Shown here: positions 46,352 to 58,178 of the stretch, in pieces
Numbering within the stretch: the first letter of the stretch is position 1
Layout of the letters: the number at the start of each line of letters is the position of its first letter
From: Periconia sp. R9002
Taxonomy: Eukaryota; Ascomycota; Dothideomycetes; Pleosporales; Periconiaceae
Direction of reading: 5' to 3'
Length of the DNA: 64,000 nucleotides
Assembly: GCA_023627715.1 (NCBI GenBank)
Contig: JAMAHW010000046.1
Location: 227,743 to 291,742 of the forward strand
Position numbers and translations under genes: made by a program
Notes under the pieces: model-generated
The model's database searches: none
Seen by the model: only the letters and a program-made list of their open reading frames with translations
What the model was told of the DNA's origin: nothing

Positions 46352-48652
46352 CAGGGGCTATCAAGACTTAATCCAAATTTAAGATTATGTCAACAATCAG
46401 TCCAAGGGTGCGCCAACATCCATAATGTGGAATGTCGTTTCATTGTTACGCGAGGCCATCTCTGATCTGCCCATCGGGTTCCTATCAGCTTCAAACCACG
46501 TCTATCGGGTCCATTCTCGTCGTGCTGCCCAGTCAAGGGTGCCCAAGATGCAGCTCGTAAACTTCCATGGGTGAAATCAAATTTGACAAAGAAGTGAGGT
46601 GGGGTATGAGAATGATTGATGCTCGATGCTCCCTTTTCGGATCCCAGATAGAAATTGCGTTGATACAAATATGGAAGAAGAAGTGCAGAATGAGAGATGC
46701 GGCAGGCGTGACTCTGAAATAGGGAAAATGGTGGATGGGCCACTGTCTCTCGGTTCATTAGAGCAAGCATCCATCTCATTGCGCTGCTGTAGTTCAGTCA
46801 AGCCAAATCAAATTGTTGGGAGTGACAAGAGCACTGAAAGGTTGGGCCCGGCTGGCGTTGAACAAAAAAGTGCTATCGAAGATGTATATATATATGTGGA
46901 AATAAAGTGCGCTGTGGATCCAGCTGAAGGTTTAATGATAATTATGACGCGTGGTACAACTTATCATATATGGAAAGCAGCGCGGTGTCATCGCACCGCG
47001 GCTCCGGTGAGAGACGTCCCGCTCAACAATATGGGTATCAAATTGCCTCGGAAGATTCAAGTGGGGAGTAGGAACAACGGAGAGTCGACTGTGAGATTGC
47101 GAGAGTGAAGGTCATGGTGACAAGCTTTAGCAAGTCTTGGAAGGGATAAGAAACTTGGTAAGTACTTGTCCACGAATCCAATTCCACATTGTAGATTGGC
47201 AAATATGCTGATGGAAGTGGGCATCTGCTGTCATCAGTCGTGGGCGCACGTGGCATGACGTGCTTGTGCTACTGAGGCTGATTTTCTCCGGGCCATCTAC
47301 TTCTGATCGAGTTCGGCGAAATATCTACCGACTGTGCACTGCAGGTACTGTATAGCACCATGTTTCTGGGATTCTAGGCTCGTTGTTTGTGCGCTTATTC
47401 CGTTCTTTCGCGGTGGTCGGGAAGCCTGAAACAATGTTTCATCCGCCTTTCATAGAAGGAATGAGTCGTATTCCTTGAGATGGAGCTATAATTGGCTCTT
47501 AGCAACACGCTCCCAAGACGATATCATCAATGTGAATACGAGTAGATGTTCCGGTAATCAAGATGAAGCTGCTCTCTCACGATATGTGAGGCTCGATATA
47601 CATGAATACACAGATGAAGACTGGCGGTGTTTTCGGTTAAACGGAGATAGGGCGGGTAAAGTCGAAGTATACAGTTGGTTGAGATGTAGTGAAGACGAGT
47701 TGAGCATCATTGAAGAAGAAGCAGAGAAAGAAGGCCAACAGGGCAGGCAAATGCATGGCCTGCGGTAAGGCTGATGTGACACCGAGCGTGGGGAAGAAGT
47801 AAGCAATGGATGGTGGTGGGTGGATGATGAGCTCTTCCACCAATTCGCAAGCAGCAAAGCGGTCGCGGTGAAAGTCAAATGCCATATTTTGATGCCGCGA
47901 TGGTCGACGGCGGGACATGGCGGGTCTCGAATACATGAGGGGCCAATCAGCTAAGGCGAGGCCGCGGCCAAGTGCCCCAAGCACACGAGGTGAAGACGAC
48001 AAAGACAACAACAGCAACAGCAGGTTGCATGAGAGGAGGCGTGCAAGAGGGAACGTTGACGGTGTTTTTTGTTTCTGGTTTCTGGCTGGGTCGAGGGGCG
48101 AGTCCACCAATCCGACCCCGCGTATCGTGGATTGCTTGGGGAAGCTCTCCCGCAGCCATGGAGGCGTTCGCGTGGTCGAGGATGGATTGGGCTTGGCGGG
48201 GACGGCGTGATTGGTGCAAGAATAATTGGTCACGGCCGGATAAATCCAGAGGCCTCTGTAACCCCAGTTTTCTGGGGCAAAGCTTGGCCTGCCCGCAGTG
48301 GGCACGGGCTCCCTCTGAGCACCATCTCGCCCACCCTGTCTGCTCATCCTGCCCATCGACAGCCCGAGATGCTGGCCCTTGCGGCTTTCCGAACGGCATT
48401 TCCAGAGTCCAGCCATACAACGCCTAGGGAACCAGAAAAAGCGCGCCGGATCGTGCGGCCATCTGGGTCTCTCGCATGGGACAACTACCTACTCGCGGTA
48501 CCACCGACAACACCTTCACCACCACCACCACTTCTTTTTACATCGCCAGACGCACCCTCACCACCATCGAGCCCATACTTGTATCGCTCTCATCCATCAC
48601 CCCGGACCTTCGCCCGCCTATTACCTTGCTGCTACTACTACGACAACAGCAA

Positions 48653-48675
48653 CTGCTGCTGCTGCTGCTGCTGCT
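48653..48675 (+). repeat. (CTG)n trinucleotide run
   Basis: 23 nt of uninterrupted CTG repeats about 280 bp upstream of the DHQase/SDH-like gene, possibly within its 5' leader. Confidence 0.9.
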
Positions 48676-48956
48676 CTTCAGCGTCGCCCGACGCCAATAC
48701 ACATGAGCTCAAGTCACCCCGACCTCCACGCCTTCACATAACGGAGATGGTAGAGACGCTGCCCGACACCTGCCAGCCCAACACCGCCCGTCGCATCTTT
48801 ACCGAGAATCAACTTCGCATCAACGGCTTCAACACATACGGCTAATATCCACAATAGCTCCAACACACCCACACTCACTTATCCCATACCCATCTGATTC
48901 ATCGCCCATCCACGCGTCCCTCCGCCCGACTACTCTACGCTGAACAGAATCCGCGT

Positions 48957-51133
48957 ATGGCAACCATGATACAGGCGGAGCGCGTAACGACGGCTCACTT
49001 GAGGGGAGAAGATGCGATGGATATACACGAGATCCCTAGCACCACCAAGCCAGCACTGCTATGCTTGCACGGCGAGGGCGAAGAAGACATAGTTGGTGTC
49101 TTCGCAGATGTTCTGGGGCAAGCCTGGATACCCGCGACGTCAATTGACCATGTAAAAGCAGCACCTAGCTCAACCATAGTTGCCCTTCAGAACAACATAC
49201 CAGGAGCGTGTTCCGCTGATCGAGGTCATTCGAGGCTGGTCATCAACACCCATTGCGTCGATGGTCCTCATTCGCGCAATGATGGCATTGCCGAGCATTG
49301 TGATTATGAATACCTGTACACAAAGTCGCCTTTTTTCCGGAGGGACGTTGCGCGGTTCCTCTCGTTCATCCTAGGCCAGATCAGTCCACATCGCGATCTG
49401 ACAAAGAAGGCACGAACTACGTTAATATCCACGACCTTTCCCGACGTACACCACGCCCTGCCGAACCTGGACATTTTATCAGTTGGCGCAGATGCAATAG
49501 AGATTAGAGTAGATTTGCTGGAGGAGCCGCTGCCGAATGGGACCGTCAACAAGGTGCCGAGTCTTAAATATGTGGGAGAGCAACTGATGATATTGCGTCA
49601 ACGAACAGAGTTACCCATCATTTTTACAACTAGATGCACAAAGGAGAACGGTCGCTTTCCAATGGAAGATCCGAACCTCTTCTACAAGTACCTCACTCGT
49701 GCGATCCAGTGGGGCTGCGAGTATGTTGACGTTGAGCTGTGGTTGCCCGAGGACATACGTCGCAGATTGGCGGAGAAAAAAGGAAGTAGCAAGATCATTT
49801 CTGCCTTCCATGACTTTTCCGGAAATTTTAAGTGGACAGCGCCGGAAACACAGACTCTGTTCGAACGCGGGGCGGTGTATGGAGATGTCGTCAAAATGTA
49901 CGTGCTCGTTAGCACCATGCAGGAGAACATGGAGCTCGAATACTTTCGACACCAAATTCAAACAAAGGTATGTGGTTCTGGCGTACAACGTACGATAAAA
50001 GACACGATGTGATGTGGCATGCTGAAACCTTGAGCGCCCACTGAACCACCTCTAGTTGAATTAAACTGATTTTGTACCCGCCGATTTAGTATCCCCACCC
50101 TCCTTTCTCGGGCCTCAACATGGGACCTACAGGGCAGCTAACTAGGACACTCAACAAGATCTTCACTCCCATAACTCATCCACTTCTGCCTATGATTGCA
50201 GCGCCCGGCCAGTTGAGCGCGGCGCAGATCAACGAGGCGCTCCACAGCATGGGCCAAATGCCCAAACTAGACATATACGGTATTGGTAGCTTCAAGTCAG
50301 CATCACAGGCCATGTTTTTCGAAAAGTGCTTCAACGAACTCAGTTTGCCGCATCAGTTTCTGTTTGCAGAGCGCACGCCCAAAGCTTCCATTGAGAATAT
50401 CCTGCGGCGTCCCCGGTTTGGAGGAGCCTACATCAATCCCCCCCTGATCGCAGCATCCGCGCCCTATCTTCCGGCCTTGTCCAACTCGGCCCGGGCCATT
50501 GGACAGGTGGACACGGTGCTAGTGCGTACAGAGGACGACCAGCCCGTCTTCATCGGCGACAACGCCACCTGGAAAGGCATTCGCGCGACACTGACGCGTG
50601 ACTTTGTGCCGTCAGCTTATAGTGGGCGGGCGGCGCTGCTGCTGGCCAACTCGGAGGCAGATGCATCGGCATCCATCTTCGCATTGAAGAGTTTGGGGAT
50701 TGGGCCTGTGTACACGATAGGGTTCAAAGCGCATGGGTCGCTCTCTGCAGAAGTGGAGCCGGTGCGGTCGATTGAGGATGTAAAGCGCCTGGAGCAGCCG
50801 TTCGTCATCATATCAGCTCTTCCGGCAGAGAAGTCGCTGTTGGTGGTGCCGTTGCTGAAGCATTACCGCGTGGACGGGAGGAATATCGGAGGGGAGAATG
50901 GACACGCAAGCACGGCAGCCGGCGCAGAGGTGAAATCGGCAGGCAAGGTTTTTGTGGACTTGGCCAACGGTCCGCGGAAAGCTGACCCGCTTGCCATTGC
51001 AGCGTCGGCGGGATGGACTGCTTATGGAATTGCAGACGTCTCAGCGTGGACCACGGTGGAAACGATACGTTTGCTAGAAGGGCAGAACGTGTGCTATGAC
51101 TTTGTACGCTTAGCGTCTGGCAGGCTGTTTTAG
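48957..51133 (+). CDS. AROM-derived type I dehydroquinase plus degenerate shikimate-dehydrogenase protein (quinate-repressor-like)
   Basis: Exons 48957-49967 and 50090-51133, 684 residues. It has the order of the last three AROM domains, as quinate repressors (QutR/qa-1S) do. Residues ~33-140 look like a shrunken shikimate-kinase remnant (LLCLHGEGEED where a P-loop would be; no GK[ST]). Residues ~155-385 are a type I DHQase with its active residues still readable: E182/R184 (IEIRVD), R226/E230 (TTRCTKENG), H285 (FHDFSG), K313 (VVKMY), R356 (GQLTR), Q378 (AAPGQ). The SDH-like part has lost the shikimate motif (GIGSFKSASQAMF), the catalytic Lys (YINPP) and Asp (GDNATWKG), and the GAGG cofactor turn. 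I infer a regulator, possibly with residual DHQase activity. Start is the first in-frame ATG; a Zn2Cys6 factor follows 1.3 kb downstream. Confidence 0.85.
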
Positions 51134-52432
51134 GATGGGACTAGTTCCCATGGCAAAGTATTGGTAGTGGGGTTATGAAGCAATCCTAGGGTTTTATTAC
51201 TCTTCCTTTTCCTGGCCATTGCATCTTAGGACGAAATTTGAAAGGAAGAAAAAAAATCAAGAAGCGGGTCCTGGCAGGGAGACAGAAAGGAAATGCAGGG
51301 TGGGTTCGGATTGGAGAGGCGACGGGGCTGAAGAGGAGAGTGGCTGCCGGGGTGTGTATGATGTGAGAAGTGAAGGTTGGACGTGTCCCACGTCTGGCTG
51401 GCTACGTGATACAGGGCACAGCATAAAGCGAGGTACTGGTGAAATGAGGCGGCGCAAATGAATTGGGGAGAGGGAGGTGGGAAGTGTGGATGTAGGTTCC
51501 AGGATGGGGCTTTGCAGAGGTGCACGTTGTCTCGTGGTGTTATCTCTAGCCCATGGCACGCGAGGCCACGGACCGGGCACCGTGATCCGAGTGTTGCAGG
51601 TGAGAACCAGGTTCGCTGGTTCAACCCCAGATTCGAAGAAGCCATCCGGGATTCTAGAAGGTTGCGAAGGGCCGGCTAATTTCACCCTCACCAAATTGCC
51701 AACACGGCCGAGGAAGTGCCTTTGTCTATGTAGTGCCTAGTACAGTACACACAGCCCAGTGCGCCGAGGTCCATACATACAGTTTGTTCCTTACCTACCT
51801 ACTTACTGCTACCTACGTATTTACATAATACTGTAGTGATATGTATGCTGTTGCGTGCAGTGAGTAGGTGAAACTTGGCTACCACGGCATACAAGTACTG
51901 TACAGATTTGATGTATGTGCCTAGAGTAAGCACATAGTACAGTAGCACGTTGTTCCAGAGATCAATGGATATGAGTGCCGACATCAGATCGTCATGTGGT
52001 CTCCTCCCTCCCCTCGCCCCCTAGCCCCTACACTCCCTTCTACACCCCTACACCGGCTACCCTGCTTGGCCGTTCCTGTCGCTGTCAAGAGTGCAGACTG
52101 CAGTGCCGCCCATGTCGCGGAGCAAGGACTGAAAACGACGCCCGCACTCCCGCCCCAGCCCATGTCGTTCGCTGCCTTGCCCCCTGTGCCGTCCCCTGCC
52201 ATCGACCATGTCTGTTCCCCACTGCCTGTGCGAGGCCTTAATTTGAACCTACTACACTGTGCGTGCGCTGCATGTCCTTCTACCTACTAGTAATCTTGAC
52301 AAGTCGGTTCTTGATCCTGGAGTCGTGCTGTACCTTTTTGCCTTCTGGTCTTCATCTCACCTCGCCCACCCGCCACCAGACGATACAAGACATGCGTCTT
52401 GCCCTTTGCCCCCCCGCCGACCAGCTGAATAA
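51134..52432. other. intergenic 1.3 kb upstream of the Zn2Cys6 gene
   Basis: No gene supported. Contains a perfect 7-bp-stem hairpin at 51604-51622, clustered TACCTACCTA motifs at 51791-51816, and several TACTGTA/GTACAGTA elements between 51728 and 51940. The final 150 bp are C-rich, as promoters here often are. Confidence 0.5.
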
Positions 52433-55400
52433 ATGACTACCGAGGTCGAGCAGCCTCCCGTCGTCGCCATGTCCAGGCCTCAGATCGGTATCGACCGGCT
52501 ACCGACCCGCCGAGTCTCCAACGAACCGCGCGAGGCCATGAATTGCAAGAGCTGCCGAAAACGAAAGGTACATCAACCAACATGCTTTGCGTTGCATTCT
52601 GCCCTCCTCCTCAACCCGAGCCGTGCTGAACATCCATCACCAGATCAAGTGCAATCGGACACGGCCGACCTGCGAAGCCTGCCAGGTATTCAATTGTGCC
52701 TGTATCTACGGTAGGCCTGCGCATTTGGCTCCAGTCGCAGTCTGTACATCAGCCCATGGTCTGACCTTGCCAACCAGATGCTGTTCCCAAGAAGCGAGGC
52801 CCCAAGACCGACGTCCTGGAAGCTCTGCTCAAACGTGTCGACGGCCTGGAAAAGCGCCTCCACACTGAGGGAAAGAGCGATGCGCCCGACCCCGAAGCGG
52901 AAGCTTCCACCATCGGCGAGGATGCCACCACCGAGAGCCAATCCAGCACCATGGCAGCAAACCCATCTGCCTCTTCAGCCGTCGCCTCAGCCTCATCATC
53001 CCATGCCCGACCGACGCTGGAAATTGCTCCGCATCGCGCGAGCAGCGCGAAGCAGCTCATGTCCCCAGTAGAGCCAAGGTGGGCCTGCTTGCTTCCATTT
53101 CTTCCTCACTACTTCACGACTTGCTTGCCTATCCATCCACCTGCCCATGGCTTGACAAAGGCGTAGTTGGCTAACGAGTATGCATCAGCTTGCAAACCCC
53201 CAGCATTGCACCCGCCGAAGCGCTCCTGGACACGTATTTTGCCCGCATCGACGGGAAACCGTACTTCATCTTGGACGAGACGACGACAAGGCAGAAGTTC
53301 CACGCGAATCAACTGCCTTCGTACCTGGCTCTTGCCATATACGCAGTCAGTGCCCGGTAAGCTACGAGCCTTTCCCATGTGGCCAGCTGTGTCACCGCAC
53401 TTCCCCAGACTGCATGCTTACTAGCCCATTCCCAGATATACGCCCCAGTTTGGCGGGTATAATAATGCAGTGAGATATGGCCACGATTATGCACGTCGTG
53501 CGCGCCAGGAAATCGATATAGATGAGCCCTCCATAGAGGCCCTGCAGGCGCTCATGCTTCTTTCCCAAGCGAGCTTTCAGATGGGCAAGGGCAAGAAGAC
53601 ATACATGTTACTGAGTGCGTGGCTGTCCACCCAGATTTCTTCTGCTATTCTTCATGGACGCAAACCACTGACTGCTCGCAGCCTCTGCCATCTCCATGGC
53701 TTTTGCTCTCGATCTCCATCGCGAGCTTCCACCGGCCCTTAAGGTATCCCAAGGCGAGCGCGAGGGCCGCAGGCGCCTCTTTTGGTCTTGCTACTTGATG
53801 GACAGATTTGCCGCCGCCGGCTCCAAACGCCCTTCTTTGATCTCGGATGAATGCATTGTGCTTCGCCTGCCATCATGGCATCTGCACCACGGCGGCATGC
53901 TGCTGGAAGGTGATTATTTCTCCAATGGCTCCAACCTGCAGTACATGGTCGGCGCAGGCAAGGCAGGCCACGGCGGCATGGGTATGTTGATCGGCATAAC
54001 AAAGATCCTGGGCATAACAAATCGCTACCTCGCTGCTGGCGGGGTCAAGGGTGATTCGCATTTTCCTTGGCACTCCCTCTCCAACCTGTCCAAGATCCGA
54101 CAGGAACTCGACATTTGGGCTTCGGAAACGCAGGACACCTTCACCTCGCTCGAATCCCTCTTTGGACAGCCCGATAGTACAATTCTGGTTCTCAGTAAGC
54201 TGGTCTACCACCTCATACATTGTCTCATCTACCGTCCCTTTTTACCGGTGGATCTCGCCGAGCTCTCGGGCACTTCGCAGCACCAATCATGGCAGATCGA
54301 AGCGACCAACATGTGCTTTTTGCATGCGAATGCCATCGCCGAATTGGTGGAAATCGGAAGAGCCTCTTCTATTATTGACTGGCCTGCTTTTGTGGGTTAT
54401 TGCGTCTGCACCGCCGGCACTATCCACGTGCATGGAGCGCACTATCGCGGACGAGAAGGCGAGGTCTTCTCAGTCAGCCCGGAATTCCTGTCTCGAGAGA
54501 TGCACCAGCTCTCCGATCTGCGCTTCATCTGGGCAGGGATCCAACACCAGCGTGACACGCTGCAGAACATTTATGCCCGCCATTCAGAGTTTGTCAAATC
54601 GCTAGGAACCAACCCAATGCGCTTCTCGCCCGTGTTCCAACTGGAAGACTTCTTCGATCGGTATCCTGGGCAAAAATTCGACGGTGCTCATGTGACATTT
54701 CAAGAGATTCAGGTCGAAGGTATTCACGAAAGGTAAGTTTGTACCCTCTCCCCTTCGCCCACGAAATGGCCCCTGATCATATCTAGTATTTCATCCTACA
54801 ACATCGACCGACGAAACAATAGTGTGTATATGAACAACATGGTGGCAAGTCAGCCGTTGTACCATCAGCAACCACCAACACTACCCTCAAGCAGCACTCA
54901 TGGAACCGGTGTACCGCCTTCAAAGAAACGACGAGCAACCACATCCAGCACTTCCAGACCATCCGTACAACATGTTGTCCCGCCCATCCCGACCCCCACG
55001 TCAGCCACCCATCCTCCCATCACCATGACGATGGGATCTTCCACGGTGGCTCAGGATTCAAAAGACAATCGCGCACCCTCGCCGACTTCCCTTCGACCCT
55101 TCACACCCCCATCGGCCAACAATACACTGAACCACTCCATGAGTAGTCTGAACCTTCCGTTTTCGCCCAATTTCTCGTTTTCTCCCCTTCCGCAAGTACC
55201 AAGCTTGGCGCCAACACCCACCCCGGCCCACGCACACCCGCAACATCCACCAGCGGCCGCCGCACCATCTGCTCATCAAACAAACGATAGTAGCAAACCG
55301 ACTTCATCATTCGATCCCGCGCTGAACATGCCGACTCCGTATGACCATCCAACACCCGGTGGTGCCAGCGCATCTGGGAGCGTGCATACGGATCCGGACA

Positions 55401-55501
55401 AAGACCCTTTTCTCAGCCTTCTAGAACAGCTCGCGGAGAACGAAGTTAGTAGGGGTGGACCTAGCGAACTGGACTTCTTTCTAAGCGGCCGGAATGCTTG
55501 A
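52433..55501 (+). CDS. Zn(II)2Cys6 transcription factor with fungal-specific middle domain
   Basis: Exons 52433-52567, 52644-52710, 52778-53078, 53189-53356, 53436-53614, 53682-54732, 54823-55501; 859 residues. The binuclear cluster reads CKSC...C...C.AC...C with spacing C-x2-C-x6-C-x6-C-x2-C-x6-C (about residues 38-65), split by the first intron, followed by the linker [20 protein letters not shown]. The fungal_trans (MHR) domain spans about 200-450 with [40 protein letters not shown] and [14 protein letters not shown]. The tail (~640-859) is S/P/T-rich with a KKRR nuclear signal. Target genes unknown. It lies downstream of the AROM-derived regulator on the same strand. Confidence 0.93.
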
Positions 55502-57025
55502 ATGGATTATTTTATTTTGGACATGATCCAGCGATTATTCAGGGTTCTTGTGCCCTGGGGGTTTTAGTCACTTCGCTACGACAGCCCCCATGCCTCGTGC
55601 CGCCCGGAGCTGACACCGCAACCATTTGTTGCTATCTCACTTGATGTAGGCCAAGCATGGATGGACCTCATGTGCTGAGCGGAAATGTTGTGCTGCATGA
55701 GATCATTTCATTGTGGTAATTTCTTCGTCTCATTCGATTTACATACTTTTGAATATTGGTTACTGATTTGTTTCGCCGTTCTGATACACGGAGGCGGTCA
55801 AAACTCATCTACAAAAATACAAGCGCGGCGCTGGGCGGAGTATTGCTATCTGGGAGGTGAGAGCCGAATTTTGGTTCGGCAGGAGTTGGAAAGGGAACGG
55901 CGTGTGTCAAAGAGAGGGAGAGGTTCTGGCAACAGACTCATGACGCTTCCACCTTGTCTCGTAGTATATTCTCTTCTTGTACAATAGTTTAATGGGGACA
56001 CCAATTGACAGCAAATGCCGGCTGGCGTTGGTGCTAGCCGAGCAGAAACCTGGGACATGGGTCAGTGCCAAACTAAAGCAGATGCCACCGTGACTGTGCA
56101 TGGTGGTTGGAACAAGTGATGATGGTCGGTGGCTCTGGGCGCTTACCGGGCGGCGGTAACAGGGCGTAGGGCCAAGGAGGGCTTGCTTGCAGCCGATGAC
56201 GATGGACATTACCGTTGAGCGGTAACTGGGAGGTTCGGGGAGATTGCCTACAACGAGGGACGACGGACGCAGTAGTTAGCGGGCAATCAAACACCATGTG
56301 CAGTTGATCGCCACGCCATGTCCGCGCATCGTCTCGCTATCCCATCCGCTCATCCTCCGCCTTGTACAAACCATGCATTGCTTGCTTGCACATCAAGACG
56401 CAGCAGCGTACAGATGGATACCAATGCAGAGTACTCCACCGAGACATACATAATGTACGTCTATACCATGCGGCGCTTTCTCCAAGCGCCTGCAAATCTG
56501 GTACCCGTCTCCGTGCGTTATCTGCTGTACCCACGAGCCACAACGGTCAGACTTCCTTTAGTCTCCATCGCTTCGGACCCATTCCTTCCAATCCATCGCT
56601 TCCTCTCTTTCCTCGAGTCCCACTCGCTGTTTGACCAATGCCCGACCCAAAACCCATCCTGCATCCGTAATCACACACATCCTACACCTCACAACCACCT
56701 CCTACAACCCTTTAACTCCACAAAATTACCGTTTCTCCCTAAATCTCGCTTCCTCGAATACCACCACCCCGATCCTGCCCATCCTTGCCGATGACGAGGT
56801 GGGACTCGGGAGACATGGTCATTTCCTGTTCGAGGCTGGGTCGCTTTTTCCTGGTATGAGCAAAGGTATATTGCTTTAACGCCGTTGTTCATTAATGATT
56901 ATTGCTTACCCTTTACTCTCCCCTTTGATTTTCGTGCCCCGCAAATCCCGACCCGCCGCTGCACACCCACCCCCCCTGCAGCGGTTGACATGCACCAGCC
57001 AGCACTACCTACCTAGGCGAGAGCT

Positions 57026-57059
57026 CATCATCACCATCACCATCATCATCATCATCATT
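57026..57059 (+). repeat. imperfect (TCA)n microsatellite
   Basis: 34 nt of CATCAT/CACCAT repeats in the gene-poor block. Confidence 0.9.
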
Positions 57060-57873
57060 ATCCTCCTCCTGCCAAGGGCCACTGCGACACACAAGTTCCA
57101 AGCAGGCAAGCAAGCAAGCAACCGAAACGAGGCAAAAAAAAAAAAAAACACCACCCTGCGCCAGAATGGCTGGCCGGGTCTCACCCCATTATCATAACTA
57201 CCGCCGAAATACACACTCTCAATCCTGTTTCGGTATCTATACGAGTGGAGGGGGCAAAAACGAAACCACTCAAAACGGCCTTGCATTCGTTGCCGCTGCG
57301 TTGTTATGCTGTGATGTGCTATGCTGCAGTGTTGGCGCATGCTGTGCACTGAGCATGGCATGCATGCCGTGGATGTGATTCCCCCCCAGGACGTCAATAT
57401 ACGTCGAACAAGCAATTTCTCCACAATTCGTACAAGACGATCAATGGCGAGAAATGCATGAACATTGTCTGATTTACTAGACGATGTCTTCACCGATTCA
57501 AAATGGAAAAACAAGGCAATAGTAGGTATTTTTTTTTTGTTCAAAACCAGATGGATGCAACCACTAGGCGACCAAATGCATGCACCCCATGCTGTATCTC
57601 GAGCTTGGCGTGTGTAGAATGCATGCGTGGTGGGTGTATGCACCGTGACATGTGTCGTACAAAAACCGAGGTAGATAGGGCAGAGGTACACAAAAAAGAC
57701 AAGCGACTCGACAGTGCAACGGTACTCGGATGTATGTACATGTATGTGGCTAGGTAGGTGTCAAAAGACCACGGCAGATTAGCCGAAGCATGGACGGGCA
57801 TTTTTGACTGCGCGTGGTCCCATGGTCTACCGTGGCGGAGCTTTAGGGAGGTAATAAGAAGGTATGTACTGTG

Positions 57874-57887
57874 GTACTGTACAGTAC
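57874..57887. repeat. perfect 14-bp palindrome
   Basis: GTACTGTACAGTAC equals its own reverse complement. The core recurs in the intergenic region at 51.7-51.95 kb. Confidence 0.85.
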
Positions 57888-58152
57888 TTGACAAGCACCA
57901 TGATGCATACATATGTATGTGTATAGTGCCATTGCCCCTCCCCCCTCCCCCCTCCCCCAAATTGTATGCAGGCGAGGAGCAAACATGCCCGATTCAGATT
58001 CGCGCGCCCTGTACCATGTACTCTTGCAGGCTACCTAGCAGCCAGCTAAGCTTGCGAGTGAAGAAAAAAAAGCGGACAAGGAGAGAAAAGAGATGGACAT
58101 GCGGGGGCTTTTCAGAAGAGGAAATGTATCCTATTTCTGCTTCCTTCCTTCC

Positions 58153-58178
58153 TTGCTTGCTTGCTTGCTTGCTTGCTT
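58153..58178 (+). repeat. (TTGC)n microsatellite
   Basis: 26 nt of TTGC repeats following a TTCC run; it generates spurious Leu/Ala/Cys-rich reading frames. Confidence 0.95.

Larger units (their letters stand above)
43750..48956. other. gene-poor block, 5.2 kb, with one tRNA
   Basis: No protein gene is supported. The middle (44.8-46.9 kb) is A/T-rich with oligo-A/T runs, one tRNA-Arg and a pair of degenerate direct repeats. Frames such as 46626-47108 (+) and the overlapping frames at 47.5-48.8 kb on both strands lack family content. The last 500 bp before 48957 are C/T- and ACC-rich with a CTG run and a 33-codon upstream frame (48747-48845), consistent with promoter and leader. Confidence 0.5.

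Noticed and set aside
46626..47108. 160-codon + strand frame in the gene-poor block
   Set aside because: Starts with an ATG but has no recognisable motif, lies in A/T-rich DNA beside decayed repeats, and composition is unlike neighbouring genes.
48069..48845. 258-codon + strand frame before the AROM-like gene
   Set aside because: Low-complexity (poly-Cys/Pro/Thr from CTG and CCA repeats), stops before the main gene, and has no splice donor that would join it.
48957..55501. Full quinate-utilisation cluster
   Set aside because: No quinate dehydrogenase, permease, dehydroshikimate dehydratase or separate type II dehydroquinase is present in the window.
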